Below are positions 26,439 to 35,238 of a DNA stretch of 64,000 nt, piece by piece. The notes under the pieces were generated by a model. That model searched no databases. It was not told the DNA's origin and saw nothing but the letters and a program-made list of their open reading frames with translations. The stretch is from Streptomyces minutiscleroticus. Its GTDB lineage: Bacteria > Actinomycetota > Actinomycetes > Streptomycetales > Streptomycetaceae. The position numbers were made by a program, and so were the translations under genes. The stretch is from NCBI RefSeq assembly GCF_014650875.1, contig NZ_BMVU01000004.1, positions 246,384 to 310,383 of the forward strand. The letters run 5' to 3'. Positions within the stretch are counted from its first letter, which is position 1. Each line of letters begins with the position of its first letter.

Positions 26439-28919
26439 ATGACGCACATCGACGCGGGCGCCGAGCTCGACCCCGTGCACCCCGTGCCGCTGCCCGGGCG
26501 GGCGGCGGGGCTGACCGCGGCCGAGGTCGCGGAGCGGGTGTCCCGCGGCGAGGTCAACGACGTACCGGTGCGCAGCAGCCGCTCCACGCTGGACATCGTC
26601 CGGGGCAACGTCTTCACCCGGTTCAACGCGATCATCGGCGTGCTCTGGCTGGTCATGCTGGTCGTGGCGCCGATCCAGGACAGCCTGTTCGGCTTCGTGA
26701 TCCTCGCCAACACCGGCATCGGCATCATCCAGGAGTGGCGCGCCAAGAAGACCCTGGACTCCCTGGCGGTGATCGGGGAGGTCCGGCCGGCGGTGCGCAG
26801 GGACGGCGCGTCGGCCCGGGTCGGCACCTCGGAGATCGTGCTCGGCGACCTGCTGGAGATCGGGCCCGGCGACCGGATCGTCGTGGACGGGCGGATCGCC
26901 GAGGCCGACGGCCTGGAGGTCGACGAGTCGCTGCTCACCGGCGAGGCCGACCCGGTCGTCAAGCACCCCGGCGACGAGGTGATGTCGGGCAGCTTCGTGG
27001 TCGCGGGCAGCGGCGCCTTCACCGCCACCAAGGTCGGCCGGGAGGCGTACGCGGCGCAGCTCGCCGAGGAGGCATCCCGGTTCACCCTGGTCCACTCCGA
27101 GCTGCGCTCGGGCATCTCCACGATCCTCAAGTACGTGACGTGGATGATGGTCCCGACCGCGATCGGCCTGGTCGTCAGCCAGCTGGTGGTCGAGGACAAC
27201 GACATCCGGGACTCGGTCGCGCGCACGGTCGGCGGCATCGTGCCGATGGTCCCCGAGGGCCTGGTGCTGCTGACCTCGGTGGCCTTCGCCATCGGCGTCA
27301 TCAGGCTCGGCCGCAGGCAGTGCCTGGTGCAGGAGCTGCCGGCCATCGAGGGGCTGGCCCGCGTCGACGTCGTCTGCCTGGACAAGACGGGCACGCTGAC
27401 CGAGGGCGGCATGGCCGTCACGGAGCTGCGGGTGATGGCGGGGGCGGACGGGGCGAGCAGGCCGGACAGGACCGACGAGGCCGACGAGGCCGACGAGGCC
27501 GACGAGGCGTACGCGCGCAAGGTGCTCGGCGCCCTGGGCGAGTGCGACCCGCGGCCGAACGCCTCGCTCCAGGCGGTCGTCGACGCCTTCCCGGACAGCG
27601 AGGAGTGGCGGTGCGTGGAGTCGCTGCCGTTCTCCTCGGCGCGCAAGTACAGCGGGGCGACGTTCAGCGAGGGCGACGGCGAGCACAGCACCTGGCTGCT
27701 GGGCGCGCCCGACGTGCTGCTGCCCGCCGGCGACCCGGTGCTCGCCGAGACCGACCGGCTCAACGAGGAGGGCCTGCGGGTCCTGCTCCTGGCGCGGGCC
27801 GCGAAGGACCTGGACGACCCGGAGGTCGCACGGGACGTGCGGCCCGCCGCGCTGGTCGTCCTGGAGCAGCGGCTGCGCCCGGACGCGGCGGACACCCTGC
27901 GCTACTTCGCCGAGCAGGACGTGGACGCGAAGGTGATCTCCGGTGACAACGCCGTCTCGGTGGGCGCGGTGGCCGGCAAGCTCGGGCTGCCCGGCGCGGA
28001 GCACCCGGTCGACGCGCGCGAACTGCCCGCAGGGCGGGACGCGATGGCGACCGCCCTGGAGACGGGCACGGTCTTCGGCCGGGTCGCCCCGCAGCAGAAG
28101 CGCGACATCGTGGGCGCGCTCCAGTCGCGCGGGCACACGGTGGCGATGACCGGCGACGGCGTCAACGACGTACTGGCCCTGAAGGACGCGGACATCGGCG
28201 TCGCGATGGGCTCGGGCTCGGAGGCGACCCGGGCTGTGGCGCAGATCGTGCTGTTGGACAACAGCTTCGCGGCCCTGCCGTCGGTGGTCGCCGAGGGCCG
28301 CCGGGTGATCGGCAACATCACGCGCGTGGCGACGCTGTTCCTGGTCAAGACGGTGTACTCGGTACTGCTTGCGCTCCTGGTGGTGTGCTGGCAGGTGGAG
28401 TACCCGTTCCTGCCGCGCCATCTGACGCTGCTGTCGACGCTGACCATCGGCGTCCCGGCGTTCTTCCTGGCGCTGGCGCCCAACAAGGAGCGGGCGCAGC
28501 CGCACTTCGTGCGCCGGGTCATGCGGTACGCGATCCCGGGCGGGGTCGTCGCGGGCCTCGCCACCTTCGCGACGTACCTGCTGGCCCGGCACCACTACCG
28601 GGGCCCCGGCGCGCTGGACGCCGAGACGAGCGCGGCGACGCTGACGCTGTTCCTGGTCTCCATGTGGGTGCTGGCGATCATCGCCCGGCCGTACACCTGG
28701 TGGCGGATCTGCCTGGTCGCGGCGATGGCGGCCGGGTTCGTGCTCGTCCTGGCCGTGCCGTGGCTGCAGGACTTCTTCGCGCTGCGGCTGGTCGGCACGA
28801 CGATGCCGTGGGCCGCGGTGGGGGTCGCGGCGGTGGCGGCGGCCGCCCTGGAGCTCCTGTGGAGGTGGGTCGGCCGCCGCTTCTCCGCCTGGGCCCCGCC
28901 GCCGGGCGGCGAATTCTAG
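26439..28919 (+). CDS. P-type cation-transporting ATPase (CtpE-like)
   Basis: 826 aa. The actuator loop has SLLTGEADPV, the membrane ion-site helix reads PMVPEGLVLLTSVAFA (no CPx metal motif), the phosphorylation site is DKTGTLT (Asp near residue 315), and the hinge is MTGDGVNDVLALKDADIGVAMGSGS. About ten membrane helices. Sequence and length are closest to mycobacterial CtpE, a calcium pump; calcium is a reasonable but unproven guess here. TACCGT at 26426-26431 suggests leaderless expression. An in-frame repeat adds a DEADEADEADEA loop after the DKTGT motif. An insertion-sequence remnant begins right after the stop. Confidence 0.88.
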   Translation: MTHIDAGAELDPVHPVPLPGRAAGLTAAEVAERVSRGEVNDVPVRSSRSTLDIVRGNVFTRFNAIIGVLWLVMLVVAPIQDSLFGFVILANTGIGIIQEWRAKKTLDSLAVIGEVRPAVRRDGASARVGTSEIVLGDLLEIGPGDRIVVDGRIAEADGLEVDESLLTGEADPVVKHPGDEVMSGSFVVAGSGAFTATKVGREAYAAQLAEEASRFTLVHSELRSGISTILKYVTWMMVPTAIGLVVSQLVVEDNDIRDSVARTVGGIVPMVPEGLVLLTSVAFAIGVIRLGRRQCLVQELPAIEGLARVDVVCLDKTGTLTEGGMAVTELRVMAGADGASRPDRTDEADEADEADEAYARKVLGALGECDPRPNASLQAVVDAFPDSEEWRCVESLPFSSARKYSGATFSEGDGEHSTWLLGAPDVLLPAGDPVLAETDRLNEEGLRVLLLARAAKDLDDPEVARDVRPAALVVLEQRLRPDAADTLRYFAEQDVDAKVISGDNAVSVGAVAGKLGLPGAEHPVDARELPAGRDAMATALETGTVFGRVAPQQKRDIVGALQSRGHTVAMTGDGVNDVLALKDADIGVAMGSGSEATRAVAQIVLLDNSFAALPSVVAEGRRVIGNITRVATLFLVKTVYSVLLALLVVCWQVEYPFLPRHLTLLSTLTIGVPAFFLALAPNKERAQPHFVRRVMRYAIPGGVVAGLATFATYLLARHHYRGPGALDAETSAATLTLFLVSMWVLAIIARPYTWWRICLVAAMAAGFVLVLAVPWLQDFFALRLVGTTMPWAAVGVAAVAAAALELLWRWVGRRFSAWAPPPGGEF
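27474..27509 (+). repeat. In-frame 9-bp tandem repeat inside the P-type ATPase
   Basis: GACGAGGCC four times (last copy ends in G), encoding four Asp-Glu-Ala units in the nucleotide-binding domain loop. It is a slippage-prone acidic insertion. Confidence 0.85.
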
Positions 28920-28947
28920 GGATCGTCACAACACGTGATCGGTTGTG

Positions 28948-29337
28948 TCAGACGGCAAGCAGTTTATGCAGACGCTCGGCCGGGGTTTCCCAGCCGAGCG
29001 TTTTGCGTGGGCGGCCGTCGAGCTGGGCGGCGACGGCGTCCAGGTGTTCACGGCTGTGGACGGACAGGTCGGTTCCCTTCGGGACGTACTGCCGCAGCAG
29101 GCCGTTGGTGTTTTCGTTGGAGCCGCGCTGCCAGGGGCTTGCCGGGTCGCAGAAGTAGACCGGGACGTCCGTGGCGGTGGTGAAGCTGTGATGGGCGGCC
29201 ATTTCGGAGCCCTGGTCCCACGTCAGCGACTGCTTGAGGTGCGCCGGCAGCCTATGTGCGGCCTCCGTCAGGGCGTCGCGGACGCTGGCTGCGGTGTGGT
29301 CGGCGGGCAGGTGGAGGAGCATCACGTAGCGGGTGCT
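28948..29337 (-). pseudogene. IS30-family transposase, C-terminal remnant
   Basis: About 130 residues of the DDE catalytic half are preserved: STRYVMLLHLPADHT, SLTWDQGSEMAAH, VYFCDPASPWQRGSNENTN, GLLRQYVPKGTDLS and RPRKTLGWETPAERLHKLL. The N-terminal helix-turn-helix half is missing: identity stops abruptly near 29337 and what precedes is unrelated sequence. The element's right end starts within a few bases of the P-type ATPase stop codon. It is inactive and marks a past insertion followed by deletion. Confidence 0.85.
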
Positions 29338-29476
29338 GCGTATCCTGGTCCTGCTGCGGTATGTCATCAAGGGGTTCGCGAGCGGCCTGAAGGGCTGAGC
29401 GTTCTCCCTTGAGCTTTCTCCCGCCCCAGCGGCCTCGGCCCGGGTCACCCGAGGGGTGGCCCGCGCGAGAACGGCC

Positions 29477-29941
29477 TCAGGCCTTCGGCGGGCCGTCCAG
29501 GAGTGTCACGCCGTACTGGGCCAGCAGGTCGGTATGGTCCGTGTCGTGACGCGCGTCGGCGGAGCCGATCGACCGGAAGTAGCCCTCGATGGCCCCGGGA
29601 TTGTTGATCTGCAACACCTCGGCCGTCGAGGTGATCGGCTGGAAGGTGTGGGGAACCAGACGGGGGCCGAAGATATAGGCGCCCGGCCCGGCGTCATGGA
29701 CGTCACACTCGTCAAGCGAGGCCGATCCGACCCAGAACCGGACGCGGCCGGACAGGATCACCCAGCTTTCGTCCTCCCGGCTGTGGCTGTGCAGGGGCGG
29801 CGCGTCCGACGGGCGCATGGTCAGCCGCAGGACGGTGGCCACTCCTCGCGTCTCGGAGGTCGACACGACCTGCTCCTGGATGGTGTCGTAATAGTGGTAG
29901 AGGGTGCCTTCGCCAGGGTTGCGCACGAGCGGGAAGCTCAT
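29477..29941 (-). CDS. Cupin-domain protein
   Basis: 154 aa single-domain cupin. Metal ligands are in PLHSHSREDESWVILSGRVRF and the second motif in IFGPRLVPHTFQPI. It resembles small quercetinase-like or sugar-epimerase-like cupins; reaction unknown. ATG 29941 has a good Shine-Dalgarno (GAGGAGA) 6-7 bases upstream, chosen over an in-frame ATG 60 bases earlier. A TTGA-ACCG-TCAA palindrome about 80 bases upstream may be an operator. It sits next to the insertion-sequence scar, so it may be acquired. Confidence 0.82.
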   Translation of the reverse strand: MSFPLVRNPGEGTLYHYYDTIQEQVVSTSETRGVATVLRLTMRPSDAPPLHSHSREDESWVILSGRVRFWVGSASLDECDVHDAGPGAYIFGPRLVPHTFQPITSTAEVLQINNPGAIEGYFRSIGSADARHDTDHTDLLAQYGVTLLDGPPKA

Positions 29942-30302
29942 GTGAGTTCTCCTCTGCTGTGGGTCGAGCACGAGGGATGGCCAGGTCGCCGGGGCCACCA
30001 CCGGTCAGACCATTTGGTTGACGGTTCAATTATCGCCCGCGGCAAGGGGCGGGCGCCAGGGACGGGAGCCCCTTTGGCTCGATTTCGGCGCCCTCGTGCC
30101 GCGGGTGGCTGGAGGTGCCGGAGTCGACGGCTGTCGCTCCGGTCCATGACTCCCGCGTGGTCATGGCTGTTCCCAGATCGGCAAGCGACCGCTTAGTATG
30201 CGATGCAGCTCGGTCGGACGACACAGTCGGTGGAGGCCCCCATGCAGGCGGCGGGGGCCTTACGGCACGTCGACGGCGTCACCGGAGCCGGCGCCCGCCG
30301 CT
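29942..30302. other. Gene-free scar region between the cupin and sacsin-like genes
   Basis: 361 bases with no convincing ORF. It holds the cupin promoter side (TTGA...TCAA palindrome near 30010-30030, minus-strand orientation) and an orphan plus-strand promoter described separately. The flanking genes converge on it from the right. Confidence 0.5.
30183..30242 (+). promoter_or_regulatory. Orphan TetR-type promoter and ribosome site with no gene behind it
   Basis: AAGCG-AC-CGCTT (30183-30194) directly abuts TAGTAT (30194-30199). GGAGG at 30232-30236 lies 5 bases before an ATG at 30242. The reading frame from that ATG (MQAAGALRHVDGVTG) contains a TTA codon but runs within 60 bases into the end of the convergent sacsin-like gene and looks non-coding beyond. 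It is likely the 5' remnant of a deleted gene. Confidence 0.4.
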
Positions 30303-33300
30303 TCAGTCGAACCAGCGGTCCCGCGCCAGTTCCCCGGTGCGCGACGGGTCCTCCAGGAGCGCGGCCACCTCGAAGCGGCGCGGCCACTGGCCGGCGGCCC
30401 AGGCCAGGCCCGCCGCGACGCCCTCCAGGGTGGACGCGTGCAGCACGCCGTCGCGGGTACGGCGCCAGTCCAGTCCGACGCCGTCGACGACGAGTTCGTC
30501 GTGCTCGACGTACGAGGCCGGGGTCCCGGGGCCCAGCAGGACGCGTACGGACTCCGGTACGTCGTGCTCCGTGCCCTCGGACGTCACCTCGCCGGTCACC
30601 GACTCGCTCAGCCGCCGCACCTGGAACAGCTCGGCCAGCTCGGCCGCCCGCGCGGGGCGCACCGGCAGCAGCGGGACGCCCGCGGTGAAGGGCAGCAGGT
30701 CGGGCGAGTCCACGACGAGGGCGTCGGCCGCGTCGACGACCGCGACCTCGCCGTCGACCACGGCCCGCAGCTCGTCCGGCAGCGTCACCTGCTCGGGGTC
30801 GAGCTCGGCCAGCGCGCCGTAGAGGGCGTGCAGCTGGGCGGGCGAGACGGGGCGGTCGGGGTCGGCGAGCCGGTCGAGCAGCTCGGCGGCGCCGCCCGGC
30901 TCGTCGAGCAGCGCGGCCACCGAGGTGCGCACGCCGAGGGCCCGCAGCACCTGCTCGTCGTCGAAGCCGCTCGCGTCGGCCTCGTCGTACAGGCCCGCGA
31001 GCAGCGGGTCTCCCCCGGCGGCCCGCAGTCCGGCCGGGCGGCGGCCGTCGAGCACCGGGTGCCCGCGCAGCCACCAGGCGGTGTACGGGCGGACGATCTC
31101 GTGCGTGCCGTCGGGCAGCAGGACGCGCACGGGCTGGGTGAGCGCGTCCCTCAGCGGCGGCCGCGACAGCAGCGCGAGCGCCTGGGGCCAGCGGTCGTCG
31201 TCGACGAGGTCCAGGTCGCGGACGGCGACGAGTTCGGTGGCCACCGGCGGTACGGGCGCGTCGGGCAGCCGGTCGAGGACGTCCTCGCACCACACGTCGA
31301 CGGCGTCGAGCAGCCCGGCGTCGTCGGGCTCGGCGAAGTCGCCCTCGCGCGGTTCGAGCTCGTCCGGGTCGAGGACCACGTCGGTGGCCCTGACCAGGGC
31401 GAACGTGGTCAGCACACCGCAGGCGGCCAGCGGCTGCTCCCCCCAGCGCTCCGCCAGCCCGGCGTCCACGTGGGCGAGCTCGCCCTCGCGCATGACCCGC
31501 GCGAAGGGGCTGTCCGGCAGGACCAGCTCGCCGGCCGGGGCGAGTTCGCCGTCCTCGTCGGGCAGGGCGAGCGCGCCGAGCCACGGCTCGTCGCCCGGTT
31601 CGAGCCCGGCGTCGCGGACGAGCGCGAGCACGGTGTCGGCCAGTTCCTCGGCGTCCGGCGCGTCCTCGTCCCAGGCCGCGTCGTCGTCGAGCGAGGCGGC
31701 GACGGCGGCCCGCACCTGCGGGGTGGTCAGCACGGCGCGCGGGGTGGCGGGCAGCGCGCCCAGCTTCTCCAGCAGCGGGTGGGCGGCGTCCGGGTGGGCG
31801 ACCTTCAGGCCGAGCCGGGCGAGGACGTCGGGCGCGGCCTGCACTCCGTCCGGGGTGGGCAGCAGCACCTGCCGCGGCCCGATGGCCGTACGGCCTCCCC
31901 CGGTGCCGAAAGCCCGGGAGGTGCCCCCGGCCAGGGGTACGGGCAGCCCGGTCAGCCGGTCCGGGTCCACGCCCGCGAGGCTGTCGTACAGCCGCCACCA
32001 CCAGCCCGGCTCCTTCTCCAGGCCGGCCAGCCGGTCGACGGCCTCGGTCAGCGGGACGCGGGCGACGCCCAGCGTGCGCAGCTCGACGCGGCGTTCGAGC
32101 CCGGCGGGCAGCAGGCTGGGCAGCACCTCGGCGAGCACCCGTACGGTCTCGGCCCCCGCGCCCTCGACGACCTCGGCGTCGCGGGGGCGCAGCGCCTCGG
32201 GGACACCGTTGTCGCCGACCCCTCCGTCGAGGGCGACGTCCTGGCCGGGCTCGTAGGCGTCCGGTTCGGAGCGGGCGCCGGCCGGCCGCGGACGGGGCTC
32301 CCCGTGCCACCCGCCGGGGTCGTCCCCCGGGCCCCCGGCACCGGAGGCGGGCGGAAGGAACGCGGTGCGCGGCAGCCGCTCCAGGATCGCCCGGCGCAGG
32401 ACGCCGTCCAGTTCGCCCCTGCCGAGCGGGCCGGGGACGAGGTCGATGATCTCGGGGGTGACCGGCCGCCAGGCGGCGAGCAGCTCGGCGTACGCGTCGG
32501 CCGCGCGCTCCACGACGAAATCGGTCAGCGGGCCGGGGGCCGCGTGCCGGCGGGTGGGGTCGAGCGGCAGCGAGGCGATGAGCAGGGCGGGCACGCCGAG
32601 GGCCTCGTCGCTGGGGGTCGGCGCGTGCACGACGGGCGCGGTGCGGGGACGGGCCGGAGCGCCCTCGGCGTCGACCGGCACCGCCCAGGTCACCGACCAG
32701 TGCGGGCGCAGCCGCTCCTCGACGGGCCGGTCCGCGAGCAGGCCGGGGTCCAGGGCGCCGTGGCGGGAGGCGACGCGCCAGCGGGTGTCGCCGTCGCGGC
32801 TGTCGCGGACGAGGACCTCGTGCGGGCCGTCGTCCTCGCGCCGCAGCGTCCGCACGTCCCCGTCCCCGTCCCCGCTCCCGTCCCCGGTCTCGACGACGAT
32901 CTCCGCCAGGCCGGGCAGCGCGAGCAGCAGCGCGTCGTCGACGCCGGCGAGCAGCCGCTCGGCGAGGGCGGCCGCGGCGGCGTCGCGCAGCGGCAGGATC
33001 ACGACGGTGTCGTAGCCCTCCGGGGCGCTGCCCTCCGCGGCGAACGGCAGGCGCAGCAGCGGTACGTGGCCGTCGCGGCGGCGCAGCTCGTCGCCGAGGC
33101 CGGGGCTGTGGCGGGCGGTGTCGGCGGCCAGGTCGCGGGCCTCGGCCAGGGACCAGCGGACGCCGCCGTGGCGGCCGACGAGGGCGGGCTCGTCGGTGAC
33201 GGCGAGCACGGCGGCGAAGCCGACGCCGAAGCGGCCGACGGCGCCCTGCCCGGCGTCGTCGCGCTTGGCGGAGGCGCGCAGCGTGGACAGGGACTCGACG

Positions 33301-33590
33301 CCGGCCGCGTCCAGCGGGGCGCCGGTGTTGGCGGCGGCGAGGACGCCGTCGCGCAGGGTGAGCCGCAGCCGGCCGGGCACGCCCGCGCGGGCGGCGGCGT
33401 CGGCGGCGTTCTGGGCCAGCTCGACGACGAGGCGGTCGCGGTAGCCGCCGAGGACGAGCTCCTCCTCGGCGTTGGCGTCCTCCCGGAACCGGGCGGGACT
33501 GGTGGCCCAGGCGTCCAGCACCCCGCGCCGCAGACGCGCCGTCCCGAACGGGTCCGCGCCCTCGGCCGCCGGCCGCACGAACTTGCTCAC
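30303..33590 (-). CDS. Sacsin N-terminal/Hsp90-like ATPase-domain protein
   Basis: 1095 aa. The first 200 residues form a GHKL ATP-binding module related to sacsin and Hsp90: VVELAQNAADAAARAG is the N-box and GAVGRFGVGFAAVLAV the glycine-rich lid motif. The remaining 850 residues have no motif I can name; they are acidic, Leu/Asp-rich and probably helical, with a short palindromic-repeat insertion in the middle. The GTG start at 33590 has GGGAGA upstream. Proteins with this N-terminal domain occur widely in actinobacteria with unknown role, possibly chaperone-like. Confidence 0.8.
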   Translation of the reverse strand: MSKFVRPAAEGADPFGTARLRRGVLDAWATSPARFREDANAEEELVLGGYRDRLVVELAQNAADAAARAGVPGRLRLTLRDGVLAAANTGAPLDAAGVESLSTLRASAKRDDAGQGAVGRFGVGFAAVLAVTDEPALVGRHGGVRWSLAEARDLAADTARHSPGLGDELRRRDGHVPLLRLPFAAEGSAPEGYDTVVILPLRDAAAAALAERLLAGVDDALLLALPGLAEIVVETGDGSGDGDGDVRTLRREDDGPHEVLVRDSRDGDTRWRVASRHGALDPGLLADRPVEERLRPHWSVTWAVPVDAEGAPARPRTAPVVHAPTPSDEALGVPALLIASLPLDPTRRHAAPGPLTDFVVERAADAYAELLAAWRPVTPEIIDLVPGPLGRGELDGVLRRAILERLPRTAFLPPASGAGGPGDDPGGWHGEPRPRPAGARSEPDAYEPGQDVALDGGVGDNGVPEALRPRDAEVVEGAGAETVRVLAEVLPSLLPAGLERRVELRTLGVARVPLTEAVDRLAGLEKEPGWWWRLYDSLAGVDPDRLTGLPVPLAGGTSRAFGTGGGRTAIGPRQVLLPTPDGVQAAPDVLARLGLKVAHPDAAHPLLEKLGALPATPRAVLTTPQVRAAVAASLDDDAAWDEDAPDAEELADTVLALVRDAGLEPGDEPWLGALALPDEDGELAPAGELVLPDSPFARVMREGELAHVDAGLAERWGEQPLAACGVLTTFALVRATDVVLDPDELEPREGDFAEPDDAGLLDAVDVWCEDVLDRLPDAPVPPVATELVAVRDLDLVDDDRWPQALALLSRPPLRDALTQPVRVLLPDGTHEIVRPYTAWWLRGHPVLDGRRPAGLRAAGGDPLLAGLYDEADASGFDDEQVLRALGVRTSVAALLDEPGGAAELLDRLADPDRPVSPAQLHALYGALAELDPEQVTLPDELRAVVDGEVAVVDAADALVVDSPDLLPFTAGVPLLPVRPARAAELAELFQVRRLSESVTGEVTSEGTEHDVPESVRVLLGPGTPASYVEHDELVVDGVGLDWRRTRDGVLHASTLEGVAAGLAWAAGQWPRRFEVAALLEDPSRTGELARDRWFD
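31895..31932. repeat. Palindromic CTCCCCC...GGTGCCCCC element inside the sacsin-like gene
   Basis: Starts CTCCCCCGG, ends GGGAGGTGCCCCCGG. It is in frame and encodes a Gly-rich insertion (AGGTSRAFGTGGG). It is related to the elements at 47868 and 59265. Confidence 0.55.
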
Positions 33591-33954
33591 GGTTCACTCT
33601 CCCTCTCGCGGTGCGCGGCCGCGCGGTGGCCTGTCGCCGCACACGGCGGCCCGTCGCCGCACGAAGGTACCGCGCGCGGCGCGGTGCCCGGCGCGGACGG
33701 GTTCCCCGCACGCGGGCGCCCCGCCACGCTCTCGCGCCCGTGGCCGCCCGGGCCGGCGGCGCCGGGACGGCGGCCCGCTGCGGTGGCCGGGTGACTGCGC
33801 CGGGCGGCCGGGTCGGACGCGCCGGGCCACGAGCCGCGGGTTCGCGGACCTGTGGGCCGGACGCGACCGGTCGCCTGCGAGGCCGGCTGCGCCGCTTCGG
33901 GGGCGCCGGAGCCCGGGGCGGACCGGGCCGCCCTCCGCCCCGCTCGCTCGCCCG
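33591..33954. other. 364-base gene-free region
   Basis: GC-rich sequence between two minus-strand genes. A small hairpin GGGGCGGA...TCCGCCCC (33915-33941) just past the DUF3027 stop could be a terminator. The rest presumably holds the sacsin-like gene's promoter; no clear -10 was found. Confidence 0.35.
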
Positions 33955-34881
33955 CTACGAGTGCCCCAGCTCCGCGCTCGGCTCGTCCGTCGTCAGGGGG
34001 ACCGAGCCCGAGTCGGGGGACGGGCGCAGCGGGAAGGGGTCCACCCTCGTCTCGTCGATCACCGGGTCCGCGGGCCGCGGGGGCTTCGGGACGACGGCGG
34101 CCTCCGAGTGGCCGCCGCAGCCGTACGCCAGGGACACCACCCGGCCGTCGGCCGGCGCGAACTCGTTGGCGCAGACGCCGAAGGCCTGGCCCAGCGAGCC
34201 GCCGATGGGGCTGAGGAAGCCGCAGCTCACGCAGGTCGCGGGCGCCGCCTGCGCCATCGCCGTCTTGGGGCCGTACGCCTCCTCCCAGCGGTCGGCCGCG
34301 GTGTGCAGCCCGTAGCGGGACAGGACGCGGGCGCGGCGCATGCCGAGCTCCTCGGCGACCGCCGTGATCGAGCCGCGCTCCGGCGCGGCGGGCAGGTCCG
34401 CGGGCGGCCCGTCGGTGACCTCCAGGTCCTCCGCCTCGACGAGGTCCCGCATCTCCTCGCTCACGGCGGAGTTCGGCGGGGGCTCCTCCTCGCCGGTGAA
34501 GCCGGGCTCCAGGCGCAGGTCCTCGGCCTCGGTCGGCAGCAGGTCGCCGGGGCCCATGTCGCCCGGGCGCAGCCGCTCGCTCCACGGCACCCACTCCGGG
34601 GCGAGCAGCGCGTCGGGGCCGGGGAGCAGCACCGTTTCGTCCAGGGTGACGACCTTCGCGCGGGAGGCGCGGGCGACCGTGACGGCCCAGCGCCAGCCGC
34701 GGTAGCCGAACTCCTTGCACTCGAAGAAGTGCGTGACAACGCGGTCGCCCTCGGAGACCAGGCCGACGTGCTCCCCGACGACGCCGGGCGCGGCGGCCTC
34801 CTCGGCGGCGGTGCGGGCGAGGTCGACGGCCTCGGCGCACAGACGGTCGGGGGTGCGGCTTCGCGTTGTCGCTGCGCTCAC
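33955..34881 (-). CDS. DUF3027 protein with cysteine motifs
   Basis: 308 aa. The conserved N-terminal part (CAEAVDLARTAAEEAAAPGVVGEHVG, THFFECKEFGYRGWRWAVTVARA, TLDETVLLPGPDALLAPEWVPW) is the DUF3027 pattern of actinobacteria. The C-terminal region has CVSCGFLSPIGGSLGQAFG followed by VCANEFAPADGRVVSLAYGCGGH, four cysteines suited to bind zinc or a cluster. The GTG at 34881 is chosen for its GGAGAGAAG Shine-Dalgarno. Function unknown. Confidence 0.8.
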   Translation of the reverse strand: MSAATTRSRTPDRLCAEAVDLARTAAEEAAAPGVVGEHVGLVSEGDRVVTHFFECKEFGYRGWRWAVTVARASRAKVVTLDETVLLPGPDALLAPEWVPWSERLRPGDMGPGDLLPTEAEDLRLEPGFTGEEEPPPNSAVSEEMRDLVEAEDLEVTDGPPADLPAAPERGSITAVAEELGMRRARVLSRYGLHTAADRWEEAYGPKTAMAQAAPATCVSCGFLSPIGGSLGQAFGVCANEFAPADGRVVSLAYGCGGHSEAAVVPKPPRPADPVIDETRVDPFPLRPSPDSGSVPLTTDEPSAELGHS

Positions 34882-35238
34882 AGGTATCGCTTCTCTCCTA
34901 CGCCGTCTCACGAGTGCGCCGTCCCTCGGCGGTGGACTGCGGACGGAGCGGACCGGGGGGCCGCGTCGACGTCCGTGCCCGATAGCGCTCGGGCGCACCT
35001 ACTCCATCCATTCTGCGGGATGGCCGGAAGGCGCGCGGCCGAGAACAACCACCGCGGGCGCGTTACGCACGCTACCTCGTCCGGGCCCCTGGGCCCACAC
35101 CGGCGGGGACGCTTTGCCGCGCGGCGCTCCCGCCGGGCCCGTGACGAAGCCCCGCAGGCCACCGTTTTCGGCTCGCGCCACGCCGGTCACCCGGGCGCGC
35201 CACTCCCCCTACGGACGGTAACGGCACTATCACGGCCG
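34882..35238. other. 357-base divergent intergenic region
   Basis: Separates DUF3027 (minus) from the MFS gene (plus). CACTAT at 35225-35230, 8 bases before the MFS ATG, is the only promoter element I can support. No ORF here has credible codon use. Confidence 0.4.

Noticed and set aside
28948..29448. Full-length transposase gene
   Set aside because: Only the catalytic C-terminal half matches IS30; the first 37 or so residues of the open frame are unrelated and the helix-turn-helix half is missing.
30242..30688. Plus-strand gene starting MQAAGALRHVDG
   Set aside because: Good promoter and ribosome site, but after about 60 bases the frame is antisense to the sacsin-like gene and has shadow composition.
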